Positions 30,470-43,630 are shown, counted from the first letter of the stretch. The stretch: DNA of 64,000 nucleotides from Pseudeuparius sepicola (GCA_963920635.1 OY987303.1:56487778-56551777); one strand, 5' to 3'. The notes: generated by a model not told the origin, from the letters alone. Program-made: numbers and translations.

Positions 30470-33371
30470 CTTTCTTCTTAACTCGTTTTTAACACGTTAT
30501 TTTTATTTATTCCTCAGCAAATGGTATGTGGTTATCTGTTCATAAGTTTCCACTAGTCAAATATTTTTATTTAATATTCATACATTTTTAGAATAACAAA
30601 CAACATAATAATAATAATATGTATATAGCGAGCTAATATTCTGATCCAACCGTTTAGAAGATATGGGCGATTAAATTTTAGAAATATTCATATCACAAAC
30701 AGTAGATAACCATGAAAAAACAACCTTAAGACAATGTTGACTGCATAATTTTTTACCAGCTTAACAGAACTAAATGATTTTTGCTTTTAAAATATTCGTC
30801 ATAATAACATCCAATATATTTTTGTTCCAATAAATAAGTATAAGCAATAATTCTTATATCTTAAAATATCATCGCCAAAAGAACATGTACCTCGTCACTC
30901 TTAATGAAACACTCGGTGTATATTTATAAGTAACTGACTAAAATTGACGAATACTGGTTTCCTTTAGTTAAACAGGGCCTCTAGACTGTAAAATTTTCTG
31001 TAGAAGTTTCCGTAAAAAAATATTTTAAAAAAAGTGGGACACCCTGTATTTTATTTTATATCCCAAGGTTCAGCTCAGCAGAAAATTTGTTTGCATCCCA
31101 AAAACCACTAAGGGAGTGAGCAAAAAAACTATACCAAAATCAAATAACTCTGACGTCTGATGTAAACAAGAGCACGGGGTGTTGAAATATTCGCCAAAGC
31201 CACACTCAGTCACAACCTTTATTTAATTTTACTTTTGCAATTGTTCACGTCAAAATATTTCTGAAAAAAAATGGCTTCATTAAAATTGTTCAAAACATCG
31301 ATAATAGTATACTTCATTACGAGCCTGGAAATAAAGATTTTTCCGTGCGCGCGTGACAAATTCCCGTGTGAGGCGCAGCCGAACACGGGAAGTCATGCAA
31401 GCACGGAAAATCTATTTCTGCACGTGTAATGAACGATATTTTGTATTGCACTTCTTTGAAAACGGAAACTTAAAACATTTTATCGGCATATTATAATAAG
31501 TTTAATTGACAAAAAATAAACAATGCAGACAATATAGTGTTTGGTATGTGTGATGCGTTTCCATGGTTACTCTCAAATTATTTCAAAGGTGCTTTGTTGT
31601 AAATTAGTTATTGTCAGATAAGGTGAATAAAACGTTAAAAATATTACAGAAATGTATCTAAATATTGAAACACTTACGAATTAAAATACAAAATAGGTAT
31701 ATTTTAAATATCAGAGAGCATATAGAGTTTCTTAAATTTAGTTTACTTTGCTGTATATTTCTATTTTAAAGCCATATATTCGGTATTTTTATTCAGCGCA
31801 CGGGAAGTTTTTCCATGCGCTGTTTCCGTGCGCTAGCCCGAAAAACCCCCATCTTTCATTATTGCTAAAACAGAGGTGTTTTCAAAGATGTATAATAAAA
31901 AAATTATTTGTGGCAGTATCTAAATAGCTTGGACGCATGTGAAAACAACAAGATAAAACGATTAGGTAGTATATTACATTCAATTATATATTTCTGTGTG
32001 CACCAACAAATTTTATTTGTTATAAATATATTTTTAGGTTAAGTGTAAGAATAGCTTATAGCTACATTTCGCCTCGTGTCTGTATTGTTACCTAGACAAA
32101 ATAAAGACGATCTATTCTTATTATTATCATTGTTACTAGTCGATTTTGTATAACACCTGTAGACCAACCACGAGACCGGCTTCCCAACTTCCCGTAATCG
32201 ACCCGGCCAACAAAGAACACGATCCAGACGCAGAAAACACGCTGGAGAACCTGGAGGGCAATTAAAAGTTTATTCCCGAAGCTGAGATTTCCGGCCCGCG
32301 GCTGTATCGTGTTTACCTCCGGCCCGACACCGCTAAGTACCGCCGGAAACGGACGTGCCGCGCCGATCGGAAGGGAAACGGCCACCCCGGGGCGTTTCCG
32401 TTGCGATAACAGAAGTGGCGAGGAGTCGGAAATCGATGGTTCAATCAGGTGTATTTGTTGCGCGGTTTATCTGGGGGGGGGGGGCGGGGGTTGACGGTGT
32501 AAACCGGAAGTGAGCCGATTAGAGGATGATGCTATGCTTTTGTAGCTCTCCGCATGGAAAACCGCAATTTGGGACAATAAATTCAACGTTAGCTACTGTA
32601 TAGTCCTCCTTACGGCAGAATGCGTGCGACGCAAGGGGGAAGAACTCGCAAATATTATAAATTAGTCACAGTTCAGGGGCGTAGCTCAATTTTGTGTAAC
32701 TCACTGGCTTAATTTGCATATAATTGTTATTTAATTTATTGTTATTATTATTCTTAACGGTGATGCCTTAGACTATGGAGGAAGGCAAACCCTTATAACT
32801 TTGGCAATTATTTCTCGTGCTTGAGAATGCAACGATCTTCCCTGTTTACTCATTTTGAACACGTTAACTCCCGAACGTACGAAACGCCACGAGCTCTCTG
32901 AGCCGGTGGAAAAAACTTGCCAGCGGCCTAAAAAATGAGGTCTGTGTGGTAGACGAAATACGCAGTTAACTTTACGTACTATAGAAACAGGCACAAAACG
33001 CGTTGGCTAACTGCTTTTGTCAGCCGACTGCTTGGTATAAGTGCTGTGTTGCCGTATTTCAAAGGCGATGGTAGACGTGACGATGTTGAGAAAATTATAA
33101 TAGGTGTTTTATCACACCGCGTTAAAAATAAATTATTAACAAAAATGGGTAAGTGGTCTCGTGGTGCGAGCTTTATTTTTTCGGAATAACAGTTCAGAAA
33201 TTCGGATTCAATATGATAAAACTTTTATTCGCCAATAAATAACGACTACTCGTATAGGAAATCTCAGTAAATGTTTGCATTGATTTCATGTTGGAAATAA
33301 CTGTTATAGCATTTTAATTTGACAAGTTTACATTGCATACTGCCAGTCTAAAAAGCAAGCGAGAGTAAGTA
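30470..33371. other. Non-coding stretch with a fold-back and a CpG-rich island
   Basis: An imperfect inverted repeat lies at 31310-31430 (TTCATTACG and CGTAATGAA-type ends, GTGCGCGC-rich middle), with related sequence at 31795-31850. A GACACCCTG MITE end lies at about 31040. A CpG-rich, less AT-rich island spans 32150-32660 and contains a G-run at 32471-32486. No gene supported. Confidence 0.45.
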
Positions 33372-34582
33372 CAGAGTGGCTCATTATAAATTGACTTGTT
33401 AGTTAGTTAGTTTTTGAAGTTAGAAAAAACTTTTTATAAAAGTTTTAGATACAAATACAGAGTTTTTTGTGACGCTATTAGACCTTATATAGTGTGATCT
33501 GGAAAGGCGTGACAGACATAAATTATGTTTTTTAAATGGAACATCTTGTATATTTTTGGATTATTGAATTCTACGCATTTTCCTGATTCCAGGGAAGTAT
33601 ATATGTTATAATATGTTCGCTCCAACCGTTCGTTCAGAACTAAGCCTTTTTTGTATGGGATTATTCCTTGGATCATAGGTTGCCATATAAGACAAATGCC
33701 AAATTATAGGAATAATTATTGACAGTATACAAAACAAAATGGGCTATTTTAGGATTTCAGAAAAAAATGATGAAGGAAATTTGAGAGAAATGAGAAATTT
33801 TAAATAGTAACGTACAGATAATAAACTTCATCAGATTTATTGTTTGAAATTTAATTTTTATTGAAAACGACAATAACATTTAGAAAAATGATATACGTAT
33901 TACAAATGCTCCACATGTCCTCCATCTTGCTCAATGTATTTATTGCTATTTGCTACTAACTTTCTGTTTATTGAGTCAACGATAAAATTGCTGTGTTCAG
34001 TATTTAATATGTGGATTTCTTCCCGAATTCTACCTTTCAGTGTTCCTACATTTCCCGGTCTGTCAAAAAAATTTTGTTTTTTAAATAACCCCACAAAAAA
34101 ATATATAGATATAAATATATCCTTTTTCTAAATGTTATTGTAGTTTTCAATAAAAATTAAATTTCAAAGAATAAATCTGACGAAGTTTATTAACTACGTT
34201 ACTATTTAAAATTTCTCATTTCTCTCAATTTCCCTTCTTAATTTTTCCCTGAAATCTTCAAATAGCCCATTTTGTTTCCCAAAGCGCGAATATAGGTTCT
34301 TGTAAACTGTAAATAATTATTACTATTATTTGGCACTTGTCTTCCATGGCAACCTCTATGACCCAAGAAGTAATCCCTCACAGAAAAGGCTAAGTTCTGA
34401 ATGGACGGTTGGAATCAGAAAAGAATTCAATAATCCAAATATATACAATGTGTTCCAATAAAAAAGCATAAGTTATGTCTGCCACGGCTTTGTAAAACAC
34501 ACTGTATAAGGTCCAAGAGCGTCACAAAAAACTTTGTATTAGTATTTAAAAGTTTTGTAAAAAACATTTTTGTAACACCCTG
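33372..34582 (-). mobile_element. Long-TIR MITE of family H, copy 1
   Basis: TA-flanked, left end CAGAGTGGCTCATTATAAA, right end AACACCCTG. Inverted arms of several hundred bp face each other around a short coding remnant. Copy 2 (53427-54678) has the same layout in the opposite orientation. Confidence 0.75.
33900..34094 (-). pseudogene. Mariner-like transposase, last 64 codons (family H)
   Basis: The frame corresponds to the extreme C-terminus after the 'WG-LK-VY' block. It reads 'FFDRPGNVGTLKGRI', 'REEIHILNTEHSNFIVDS' and 'QDGGHVEHL' before a natural stop. All catalytic residues are absent. The inverted repeats close directly around this leftover, which shows the MITE is an internal-deletion product of an autonomous element. 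Confidence 0.7.
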
Positions 34583-34900
34583 TACATATTTTAGAACGCA
34601 ACCGATTTGTCAATTTCTTCTTGATACACTGGACTACTACAAAATACTCCCCCAAGATATGCTATTTAGAATTCTCGCTTCCTCAACCCTTTTGTAGAAT
34701 TGAAAAAAAATCAAGTAAAAGTTTTTCAAGTGTTAACAAATATAGGGTGTTCAGATTTAATCCGGAACACCCCTGTAAAATTGTGAGGTGCTGCACGATT
34801 TTGATGATTTTGTGTGTGTGGGTGGGTGTTTGTGTGTGTGTAGGAAGTGTTCTTACGCACTTGTAGGACATACTGTCATGCCTATTCCACGGTCTGCTAT

Positions 34901-35530
34901 GATTTGTTCGATGCGATTTTTTGAAAATCCTATTACAGATTTTCTTATCGGAAATCTGGCAACGTAGCTTTATTCAACACCCTCTTAAAGTCCAAGGTCC
35001 CAAGCTTTATTAACTTATTTCGCCGACTAACATTTCTACAGGGCCGTTAAAGTTGGGAAAATTGGATTTTTATTTTGGAATATGCTTTGGAAATATGTGA
35101 AAAATCAAGCAAACTTATTTATAACTGCCCAAAAATGTCGTATTATTAAAAAAACGGCCAAGAACATCGTTTTATATTTTTAAAATAATGCTTAAATATG
35201 CCGTATTTTTCAAGTATGATTTTTTCGATGCGATATGTTAAAAATGCTATCGGCGATTTTTTTTATAGAAAATCTGACAACATAGCTTTAATCAGCACTC
35301 CCAGAAACCCCAATAGTCCAAGTTATATGAATTTACCTCGCCAACTAACATTTCTATCGAACCTTATAGTTGAGAAAATTGTTTATTTTTTAATTTTAAA
35401 TTAAAAATCAGGAATGCTTTGGAAATATGTGAAAATCGGATTAACTTAATCGAAACGTCCGAAAAATATCCCACTAATAAAGAAAACAGAAAAAAACACC
35501 ATCGTACCGTTTTAAAATAATACTTATACA
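34901..35530 (+). repeat. Diverged tandem duplication, two units of about 310 bp
   Basis: 34901-35210 and 35217-35530 share, in the same order, TTCGATGCGAT, CTGGCAACGTAGCTTTA-like, CCAACTAACATTTCTA-like, and ATGCTTTGGAAATATGTGAAA. Identity is roughly 75-80% by eye. No coding potential. Confidence 0.7.
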
Positions 35531-37403
35531 GGGTTAGTCTGAAATAACTGGCATCCTTTTTTTTGGGTAAGAGAGATGGTCATTCTGAACAACTTTTCTT
35601 AATAAATTTTTTTCCTAGCGCCGAAATTTTTCTCTAATTTACCCACCTAAAATGCCCCCTCTATGAAGACACAGATAATAATCTGCGAGAGTGAAAGTCA
35701 CGTTTTCAAGGGCATTTGGTGCATTTAGATATCTACCACTAAAATTTTCGTAAATGCCAATTATTTCTTATTTGCGTGCCTAGATACAACTAAATTCAAA
35801 TGAATAAAACCATAATCTTCCTGATTTTAAGGTGGTTACGTTTAATCACGTAAAATTGTTAGGTATAACACTCCCCGACAGTCCAAACCAAAACCCTGAA
35901 AGACTGCGTAGGAACAAAATCTCTTTTGATGGCCTTAACACACTTTTCCCTTAAAATGTGGTCTTTATAGGGAGGAAAAAGCGGAGACTTTAGGACCGCC
36001 TTTGTAGTTTCCCTTGCAATTGAGAAGGGAACACGTCCACGGCATGATTTAAATAAGTCCGAAACTATAGACACAACCTAAAACCTATAAACTTAAATTG
36101 AATTTTAATCGCTTTATTCTGAATCATTGCCATTCTACCACCTTATTAATAAAACTGCACGCCCTATACCTGTTACTAAAAAACAGAGTCCAACACAAAA
36201 CAAACACAACAAACGTTCTTTAAAACAGGAAAATCGCCAGACAAGTAAACGTAAACAACTACAAAAAGCTACCTACCTCCCTGTGATGACGCATTTGTGA
36301 CAGATGGCGAAAGTCACGTGACCACGCTTGAGCGAGTCACCTTTCATCTTTTTTAAAGCAAAAAGTACCTAATCCCAAAATTGATTTTCGAAATAAATCA
36401 TTAAATAAAAAATGTCCCCCTATGTTGCGAAAATTTTGGAAGGCGCGGTATAGTATATATAAATAATATTGTGGAAGGAGCTTTCAAATTTTACCTTCTA
36501 CGAGAGAGGAACATTGATCCTGGCCGCTCTGGAGGAAAGGTCGGAATTCGCGGCTAAAATAGTATTACTCGAGTGTAGCGAACTTTGTTTGGAGTAATTA
36601 GTAGGGAATCGAAGTAGATTTAAGGATTAAAGTCGGGTAGGGGTTGGCCATTAGTCTATTTCGAGGGTCTTGTTAACGACTGCATGTTTGGAATTTATTG
36701 GGGGCCATCTCAGGGGAAGCCGTTATCAAATCTGAACTAACAACAAAGTGTCTAAACTATTTGCAGATATTTCCTCCTCGTATCAACAACATATAGGGCG
36801 TTCCATTTTAAAAAACATAAGTTTAGTTTGCCACGCCTTTGCGAAACACTCGGTATGAAATATCTGACCATCCCAAAAAAGTGAATAAAATTCCCTACAA
36901 TTTTCATCTAAACCTTTTTTATATGTATATCCCACAAAATCATAAAATTATAGGCAGTTATAATTTATACGTGAACACCCAGTACAACAATTAATAAACG
37001 TTCCTCAAGAGTGTAAAATTTCTGTAAGACGCGTAACAAATATGGCAAACTAAACATTTGAGAGTTGTTGGCTATAGCCATGGCACGGTATTCAAAATTA
37101 AAGTTCTTAATAGGACACCCTTAATAAGACGATTATGTGATTATTTTATAAATTATTAGGAAATGTACAGGGTATCCTATTGCAAATGTTGAAAATCACC
37201 TTGTTTGTCGAAAACTAAGGAGGTCATGGAAATTCTGTTTATTCCTTTATTATCGTTTTTCCTTGTTCCTTAAAAACAACCGAACATTTTTGCAAAAATA
37301 TTAAATTTTGAAACACTAATACAACAAACTATTTGTTATGTTTATAATAATGTCTTCAATAATTCAAAATATAAAGGATCGTTGTTGCAATAGTCGTCGT
37401 GTT
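35531..37403. other. Non-coding stretch
   Basis: A CAGGGTTAGTCTG-type MITE end lies near 35528. A GTCACGTGACC block with short flanks at 36315 recurs inverted at about 22567. No gene recognised. Confidence 0.4.
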
Positions 37404-38190
37404 CTAAGGCTCAATTTCCAGAGAGTCGTAAATCAATTCATCAATATTCCACACTTTATTTTCTTCCGCAATAACATGTATCGCAATTCGCCAACTTTCT
37501 GCAGTAATAATGTCCAGTGAATTGATCATCAGCTGCCGTACATCCTTGAGTCGTTGCACAATAATTATGCCACGTTCTTTTGCCATTTCGTCGACTACAT
37601 ATTTCTTAAATACTGCTATGCTGCCTGGCTATTTTTAAAACTTATTTTTTGATCATTCCTTCTTCAAATTGCAACCCCTTCTCGTTAGGTCATTCAATAA
37701 TAGTCGCTTTTCTCCAAGAAATCGTTGGAAGCTTCTCCACTAGTTTAGAATGACAAGTTGCATTATCCATTACAAATATGGAATTATTTAATATCCGCTG
37801 TATAATTTGATGAATCGGCCGTCATTTCCTCGTGGTAATCTTTAGTAGAATTGGATTAGAAGGCTAATAAACTGCCATCTAGAAATCCATGTCCGCAATG
37901 TGTGTTATTATTAACCTACGACCTTTTCCAGACGTAGGGTTTATACCTACCTCTTGACCACCCTTTCATAAAAGCTTGCCGAGAACTTAGTACATTTTGC
38001 CTCTCCATACTTTTGAAACAGTATGTCCCTCGTTTAACCAAGTTTCATCCAAGTAAAAAATGTTTGTTATCTCATTTCGAAATCGTCTTATCATCCATAG
38101 ATTCCTTTCTCCAAACAATTATTTCGGGTTTGTCTATGAGAATAGACTTTTGGTTCTCCCAGCGAAAATTTATGTCCATAATGTGGTTTT
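37404..38190 (-). pseudogene. Decayed IS630/Tc1-type transposase
   Basis: Minus-strand blocks appear in the correct order, separated by stops and frameshifts: 'KPEIIVWRKESM', 'FYLDETWLNEGHTVSKVWR' (first catalytic Asp), 'SGKGRRLIITH', 'IFVMDNATCHSKLVEKLPT' (second catalytic Asp with its Asn), 'SWRKATI', then 'MAKERG', and finally 'ITAESWRIAIHVIAEENK'. This is the layout of a DDE_3-type transposase distinct from the 'WPPRSPD' group elsewhere in the window. The region around the third acidic residue is deleted. No terminal repeats were identified. Confidence 0.75.
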
Positions 38191-40394
38191 ACCAGGTACT
38201 CTTTACAGTAAGGGGACCCAACATTATATTTTCCAAAGTGACGCCTATTCTTTCCTCATTCTAATGGTATCAGTGATGCCAAGTATGCCATTTTATTGGA
38301 GAATCTATGAATATAACAGGTACTTTGATTGTTAATAAAAATTAATAATGGTTTCCGTGATTTCTAAAAATTAGACTTGGCAATGTTGTGTCTACAAGTG
38401 CAGAATATGGCAACTGTCAAATGAAACAAATTTATTTTATAGTTTAAATTGATTTCCAGCAATTATTTCCACGAATTTAAGTAATAAATATGATAAGTCA
38501 GTATAGTGCTGCTTTTGCTTATTTAAGAATTTGTCGCTAATCTCCTTGTTACCAGGTTTCTCAATCCATTTGTAATATGTATACTTGAACTAACTTTCTT
38601 TCCTTGTTGAATGTATCTATCCAAAGAACTTTCACATATTTCGGGATGAACTAATAAGATTAGGTCTAGTAGTTCTAATGATGGTAGTTTTTCTCGGTGT
38701 TCATTATAAAATTTTTGTAATTTTATTTCTCTCCCAAGGTACCTCATAAACTTAAAATAAACTTGTAGACGTAGATAAAAACTCTTTAAAAAAAGACCTG
38801 ACTGAAGCTACCTGCTTAATAATTTAAAATTTACGAAATATGATTTTTGTTTTGAACTACCTACTTATACATAATGCCCACCTAATGGGAATTATAGGAT
38901 TACTAAAGGTGATAGAGGAAAAATCTGGATACAATTATTGGGACTACTACAGGCGGTCGCATATTTAATTGACACATCTGAGTACATATCTGGAAGTTAG
39001 AAAACTTAAAAATTGTGAATTATGATGGGAAATATTTAGCCTCCTTTAGGATCTATAGCACTAGCATGTCACATAAAACCTGATGGCAGTTGGACACTGA
39101 GATATAACATAACCTTGTACCAGCCCCCTTGCGGTCTCCTTGGAGTAGACAGAAAACAAACTTCCCCTCAAGGCTTCACTTTTCCTATGTGATAGACTGT
39201 GGCATGCTGGGTCCCCTTATTTTAAAGAGTCCCTGGATTTTACTCACTACAGGCTAGTCGTTATTTAAAATAAAACTTTGAACAACTAGGTACATACTTC
39301 TTATGGCTTGCTTAGCATCGCTGTCGATATGCTTATTCCATTTATAAGGATGTTAGGCAAATAAGTACCTATACCTGCAAATTTAAGTCTCATTGTAATA
39401 ATAGGTAATAAATTAGTTTTCATAATTGCCTGAATAAAAATTGCTAGGAATTTAAATAAGTATAATGATAAATTATTGTTAAAAATATGATTAATGTTTG
39501 AACGAGATTTTGACAATAAAAACAAAATTCACCATACGCTACTGATTTGTTAGGCATACCTAACTGAAATGAAAAGTTTATCAAATGTGAAACTTCAACC
39601 TATGTATAAAAGAACTTGCGGATAACCAAATTGTTGCTTGCTATTATGTCGTAATGGAAGTGACAAAATTTCATAAATATTAATTCATTAAAACCCTATT
39701 TATCACTAATAGTCATGGCAAGAGGCTACTAATGCCCCTCCATTGCATACCAACGTTTTTAAAACACCCCAGAACGTTCCCACGTTAATTTGTCGAACTT
39801 ACAACGAAAACAAATGCCCGTTCTGCATTCTAAGACGTCGCCCACAACCCTTGGCAAGTTAAATATGACCCCGAGGGTCTTAAACCGCAGCTAGGACTCT
39901 GTTAACTGCTCCTAGCCTCGTAGGTCTGAGTTTTGTGGCAGAAAGATTGCTGTAGGGGTCGAGTTTCGAGAATGGTATTTGTTAGGGGCAATTAGGTGAG
40001 GAGGAATATTTAGTAGGGTACGGAGTTAGATAGATATGAGTGTGTAAAACCACAGAAAATATAGGTCCGTGGCAAAAGGCTCCTTGATGACAACAAATTG
40101 TCAAATTGATTCCATATTATCACGTCAGATTTAGTTAATAACGATGCAATTATTGTTCTTTTCAATTTTATATTCTAACATTATATTCTAAATTTTGCAA
40201 CAGATATTTTGTCTTGATGTCTTCCTTCCTTTTTTTTATTCTGTTTTCTGACGTCTTTAGAGATTTTTTTAAACGTAAACACAGGATTTAACTGCGGAAA
40301 CTACAGTTGTAATACTTTTGTCTTTTGTCATTATTTTTGCATATTTCTCTTGCTTGAATTATTGTCTTTTGTGAAAGGTATTTATGCAAATTTT
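38191..40394. other. Non-coding stretch
   Basis: No confident gene. A minus-strand frame at 38523-38747 (74 codons, charged start, 'LSLELLDLILLVHPEICE'-like middle) has coding-like composition, but I do not recognise it. A block at 40214-40390 is shared with 47040-47255. Confidence 0.4.
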
Positions 40395-41394
40395 GGGTGA
40401 GTTTTTTCGATGCCCACTATGGGGATCTCGGAAACTAGCAGGCTAGAACAAAGGTTAAATGGGGAAAGAATTATTGCAGTTTTGAATGCTCAATCTAATG
40501 GCCCTTTTGTATTTTCAAAAAAGTTCATGGCTCACTAGATATTTTGAAAAGAGTGATTTTATGCTATTTAATCAGATCTCTGTATCTCCGTTATTTCTGA
40601 TTATACAGAAAAACTGTAGAGACAAAAATTGTAGATAATTTTGGGCATAATAAGATAATCTTATCCAATTTTTTATGTTGTTTGTGATTTTTGAGATATG
40701 ACATAAATTTGTGTTTTTTAAAATGTAAATCATAGTTGGCTGTGGCCTTATAAAATCGGCCATTTTTTGAGCTTTCCAAAGATATAATACTCGGCATAGT
40801 TATTACAAAAAATAAAAGAGCTATGGCTAATTTTCACATAGTCAGCAATGGAATATTTTCATAATTATTACGTTCTATTTTATAATTAGACATACTTAAA
40901 ACTTTCTAATATTTTGTTTTTAGTAGGTAACAAAATGTAAGAAAATAAAACAAAAATTAAAAAACTCAAATTCAAATTAATATTATTTTAAAAGGTCACC
41001 TTTTAAAATAAAAAAAGGTGTCCAAACAATCCACCATTATTATTTATGCAAATATTGCATCTTTTTAAAGCTGAATTTGTCGCCTTTCTTAGAGAGCGCC
41101 TGTCAATACTGACAATTATTGGTTCTAAAACAGCTGCTCTTAATTTAACAATTGTCTCATACTTTATTTTGTACTGTTCCCCACAAAAAGAAATCCAAAA
41201 CAGACAAATCGGGGGATCGGGGTTGCCAGGAAATAGGTCTATATCTCCCTATCCAACTATTTGGATAGAGCTGATCTAGGTAATTTCTTACGGGCAAGTA
41301 ATTATGTGGTGGAGCTCCATCATGATAATTTTTGTTACATTTTGTCACCAGCTAAAAATAAAATATTTGAAAGTTTGAAGTATGTGTTATTATA
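40395..41394 (-). mobile_element. Family A element, left part (interrupted by element B)
   Basis: Starts with the family A end (GGGTGAG; the usual CA is lost) and an arm of about 500 bp, followed by a minus-strand transposase remnant. At 41394 it is split by element B and resumes at 43235. Confidence 0.75.
41012..41348 (-). pseudogene. Mariner-like transposase C-terminal remnant of family A
   Basis: The frame contains 'HDGAPPHNYLPVRNYLD' (second catalytic Asp), 'SWIGRYRPISWQPRSPD' (third catalytic Asp) and 'VLDFFLWGTVQNKV'. After a frame break comes the terminal helix region ('RRSLRKATNS', 'LKRCNI'). There is a stop at about 41157, and the N-terminal half is absent. The sister copy at 45921-46240 ends the same way. 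Confidence 0.75.
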
Positions 41395-43234
41395 CAGGGT
41401 GGCCCACCACGAACTGCATCGATCTATATATGGAAAACTAAAAGTAGGAAAATTCTGAAAATTTGGCACCTCACCAATGCCGATGGGCGCTGCTCATCTA
41501 AATTATTTTGGTGAATCTGGCACTTCCTGCTATACCGGAAGTCGATATAAACTTTCTTATTTCAAATGGAACACCCTGTATATTATTGCATTTTTGAATT
41601 CTAGGCATCATTTTGGAACAAAAACATGCAACATGTCCTATGTCTAAATCCAACCGTTTTAATATATTTGCATTTTTCCGAAAAAAATTACAGGTGCAGA
41701 CCTAAAGTCAATTAGCAATTTATACGTGGAAACCGCAAAATTTCAAAACGAATTTTTGGCATCGTGTAACAGAAGCCCTGACCTAGTGATCTCTGCTGAG
41801 AAATAAATCCGTTATTATACAGGGTGTTCACAAAATATGAATAAAAATTATATTCAAAATGTGCCTAAATCTCGAAATTTTCAAATGGAAACCCCAATTT
41901 TTTTAATGCGATCTTATTCACCACTAAAAATGATGACAACTTTGTGTAAGGTTTCCTATACCTAAATGCAGTAATTTTCGATTAATTTACGAAAAACCCA
42001 CTCTTCGCCCATAAAATGCGGGGTTATTAATCATATTAGCCGTGGACGTTGAAAAGACAATCGCGGCTGAGGAAATGTCACTTGGTTTATAAATTATTGT
42101 CAACAATAATGCCGGCGCGCTTAAATTACACGAACGAAGATTGTTTAAATTTGTTTATTATCTACGGAGAATGCAACAAAGTAATATCAAGAACGTGGGA
42201 TAATACATTTGGGGCTATCCACAAAAAACAAAACCATTGCCAAACACAGTTAAAAAAATAATACAAAATTTTAAACAGTATGGATGTGTCAGAGAAATAT
42301 CACTTAAAAATAAGCCTATCGTGGACGACGGTAATTTTGAAGTGGTTGTTTTGGGATATTTTGCCGCTTTTCCCGAAAATTCTGTCAGACAATGTTCACT
42401 GGAATCTGGTATATCAATAACCTCAATACAAAGAATACTACATAAACACAAATTTCACCCATACTCCTTTTTTCTGGTTCAAGAACTGAAAGATAATGAT
42501 TTTATGAAACGGGTAGATTTTTGTGAGTTTATTTTAACATGGTTCCAAAGAGACGGAACCTTTTTGGATAATATTGTAATTGTTGACAATAATTTATAAA
42601 CCAAGTGACATTTCCTCAGCCGCGATTGTCTTTTCAACGTCCACGGCTAATATGATTTTCCAAGCGTTAAGCAATAACCCCGCATTTTATGGGCGAAAAG
42701 TGGGTTTTTCGTAAATTAATCTAAAATTACTGCATTTAGGTATAGGAAACCTTACACAAAGTTGACATCATTTTTAGTGGTGAATAAGATCGCATTAAAA
42801 AAAAATGGGTGTTTCCATTTGAAAATTTCGAGATTTAAGCACATTTTGAATGTAATTTTTATGTATTATAATGTATTTTTAAGAGATCACTAGGTCAGGG
42901 CTTCTGTTACACGATGCCAAAAATTCGTTTTGAAATTTTGCGGTTTCCTCGTATAAATGCTAATTGACTTTAGGTCTGCACCTGTAATTTTTTTCGGAAA
43001 AATGCAAATATCTCAAATTGATGCCTAGAATCAAAAAATGCAATAACATACAGGGTGTTCCATTTGAAATAAGAAAGTTGGTATCGACTTCCGGTTTAAC
43101 CGGAGGTGCCACATTCACCAAAATATTTTAGTTGAGCAGCACCCATCGGCATTGGTGAGGTGCCAAATTATCAGAATTTTCCTACTTTTAGTTTTCCATA
43201 TATAGATCGATGCAGTTCGTGGCGGGCCACCCTG
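41395..43234 (+). mobile_element. Element B: mariner-like element with 650-710-bp terminal inverted repeats
   Basis: Ends CAGGGTGGCCCACC and GGTGGGCCACCCTG-like sequence, with TA at 41393-41394 and 43235-43236. The arms (41395-42107 and 42579-43234) are reverse complements through most of their length. Only about 470 bp of unique centre remains, holding the first part of a transposase gene. It is inserted in a family A element. Confidence 0.85.
42109..42599 (+). pseudogene. Mariner-like transposase, N-terminal half (element B)
   Basis: From ATG 42109 the first 50 codons read as the helix-turn-helix start typical of DUF4817-type transposases ('YTNEDCLNLFIIYGECNK'). A frameshift near 42237 moves the reading to the next frame, which continues as a second DNA-binding half ('NFKQYGCVREIS', 'SISITSIQRILHKHKF'-like) and the lead-in to the catalytic domain ('RVDFCEFIL'). 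It stops at 42599, inside the right repeat arm and just where the first catalytic Asp is expected. No catalytic domain remains. Confidence 0.75.
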
Positions 43235-43630
43235 TACAATAGAACGTAATTATGAAAATATTCCATGGCTGACTATGTAAAAATTTAAAAAAAACAGAAA
43301 ATTAGCCATAGCACTTTTATTTTTTGTAATAACTATGCCGAGTTTTATAAGGCCACAGCCAACTATGATTTACATTTAAAAAACACAAGTTTATGTCATA
43401 TCTCAAAAATCACAAACAACATAAAAAATTGGATCAGATTATCTTATTAAGCCGAAAATTATCTACAATTTTTGTTTCTACAGTATTTCTGTATAATCAG
43501 AAATAACGGAGCTACAGAGATCTGAAGAAATAGCAAAAAATTTCTTTTTTCAAAATATCTAGTGAGCCGTGACCTTTTTTAAAAATCCAAAAGGGGCATT
43601 AGATTGAGCATTCAAAACTGCAATTCTTTG
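43235..43630 (-). mobile_element. Family A element, right part (after element B)
   Basis: Continues the family A inverted-repeat arm ('ATAGAACGTAATTATG', 'CAAAATATCTAGTGAGCC', 'CATTAGATTGAGCATTCAA') and breaks off at 43630, before the true terminus. Confidence 0.75.
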
